Source: Lysobacter sp. Root76
Lineage (GTDB): Bacteria > Pseudomonadota > Gammaproteobacteria > Xanthomonadales > Xanthomonadaceae
Assembly: GCF_001428685.1 (NCBI RefSeq)
Contig: NZ_LMIK01000005.1
Span: forward strand, 453,224-517,223
Reading direction: 5' to 3'
DNA: 64,000 nt
The translations under genes were made by a program, and so were the position numbers. Below the pieces are notes generated by a model. The model saw only the letters and a program-made list of their open reading frames with translations, made no database searches and was not told the origin of the DNA. Positions 63,504 to 64,000 of this stretch are shown here, in pieces. Position 1 is the stretch's first letter, and the number at the start of each line of letters is the position of its first letter.

Positions 63504-64000
63504 CCGCATTCGTCAAGCTAACAAGGCCCGCCATGCGCGCCCTGAAGGCCGGCGAGTCCATCAGCGAGCACGGCATCACCTTCACCAGGCTGGTCAATGG
63601 CGATGGTCGTTGGTCCATCAACGTAATGGTCAGCAGGGTCAGGCACCACAAGGTTGTCGGCAACGAATCGGAGGGCTACACCCGAACCCAGGCCGAGGAC
63701 GTGATTGCTGGCCTCAAGGCGCAAAAGCGCTCCGCAGGGCATGGGGTGTCCGGCAGCCGTCAGGGAGTGCCTAAGACCGTTCGCGGAGCCGCGGCAGACT
63801 ATCTCGCCTTCCTGCGCTCACACGATGGCAAGGACGTCGACACGAAACAGATGCGGTTCCGGGAGCACCTAACCCCGCATCTTGGTGACAAGAGCGTGTC
63901 TAGGCTCACAGAGGACGACTGGGCGGCTTACGTGGCCGCCCGGAAAGGGGAGGGGGCTGGTCCGGGTACGATCAACCGCGAGCGATCGGCGCTTCTCCAT
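63500..64000 (+). CDS. Tyrosine-type integrase, N-terminal part (3' end outside window)
   Basis: The first 167 residues are in the window. An N-terminal arm-binding type domain (HGITFTRLVNGDGRWSINVM) is followed by a SAM-like core-binding domain (VRGAAADYLAFLRSHDGKDV; HLGDKSVSRLTEDDWAAYVA; GPGTINRERSALL). The catalytic domain with the Tyr lies beyond 64000. It probably inserts the element at the tRNA gene found at the left edge. Confidence 0.85.
   Translation, partial: MTAFVKLTRPAMRALKAGESISEHGITFTRLVNGDGRWSINVMVSRVRHHKVVGNESEGYTRTQAEDVIAGLKAQKRSAGHGVSGSRQGVPKTVRGAAADYLAFLRSHDGKDVDTKQMRFREHLTPHLGDKSVSRLTEDDWAAYVAARKGEGAGPGTINRERSALLH

Noticed and set aside
54792-64000. A complete prophage
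   Set aside because: No terminase, portal, tail, lysis or prohead protease gene is found in the part that is visible.

Overview
The window reads as a high-G+C gammaproteobacterial chromosome of the Xanthomonadaceae, most like Lysobacter. This rests on the gene families seen (tandem DUF4124 proteins, DUF4286, DUF3106, a secreted AA10 polysaccharide monooxygenase, a mannoside-degradation locus), on the topA/smg/dprA/lysM and def/fmt/rsmB gene order, and on many short intergenic inverted repeats built on the core GTAGGAGCGGCGTRAGCCGC. The genus is an inference; no 16S gene is present.

Bases 1-45,967 are mostly core chromosome. They begin with a LuxR-type regulator and its 7TMR-DISM histidine kinase, then a large protein with a MACPF (pore-former) signature, priA, a membrane-tethered sigma-like protein paired with a DUF3106 protein, a MATE exporter, sppA, an SDR oxidoreductase, tsaC and the AA10 enzyme. 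Next come topA, two GYF_2-domain membrane proteins, smg, dprA and a LysM protein on the minus strand, with def, fmt and rsmB divergent on the plus strand. Envelope genes follow: an ArnT-like glycosyltransferase, two GT2 enzymes, a TagB-like transferase, two bacterial-PH proteins, a Sel1-like protein and an LpxL-type acyltransferase. dtd, rpoD and small genes close the block. REP-like repeats sit in eight intergenic spots, including a tandem array with a 118-bp period.

Bases 46,009-54,691 are a coherent mannoside-utilisation locus. A LacI-family regulator, a FucP-like MFS permease, a PfkB sugar kinase, an AGE-family isomerase and a secreted GH47 alpha-mannosidase form one minus-strand operon with overlapping stops and starts. 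A secreted GH92 alpha-mannosidase is divergent. The shared intergenic region carries two 16-bp operators that are exact reverse complements of each other. The pathway implied is: GH47 and GH92 release mannose, the permease imports it, the isomerase makes fructose and the kinase phosphorylates it.

Bases about 54,792-64,000 are an integrated mobile element. Its left edge cuts a tRNA gene (anticodon CAU) just after the anticodon, and an integrase runs off the right edge. Inside are a lone HK97-type major capsid protein, an Ntn-hydrolase-like protein, a glycine-zipper protein, an ImmA/IrrE protease with a membrane partner, AlpA-like and Arc-like regulators, and a lambda O/P-style replication pair (winged-helix initiator plus DnaC-like loader). 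The initiator gene contains six iterons at exact 18-bp spacing beside an A+T-rich stretch, which looks like an origin embedded in the initiator gene. No terminase, portal or tail gene is visible, so this part of the element looks like a phage satellite or a reduced prophage. It is the best candidate for an undescribed system here, followed by the MACPF protein and the mannoside locus.
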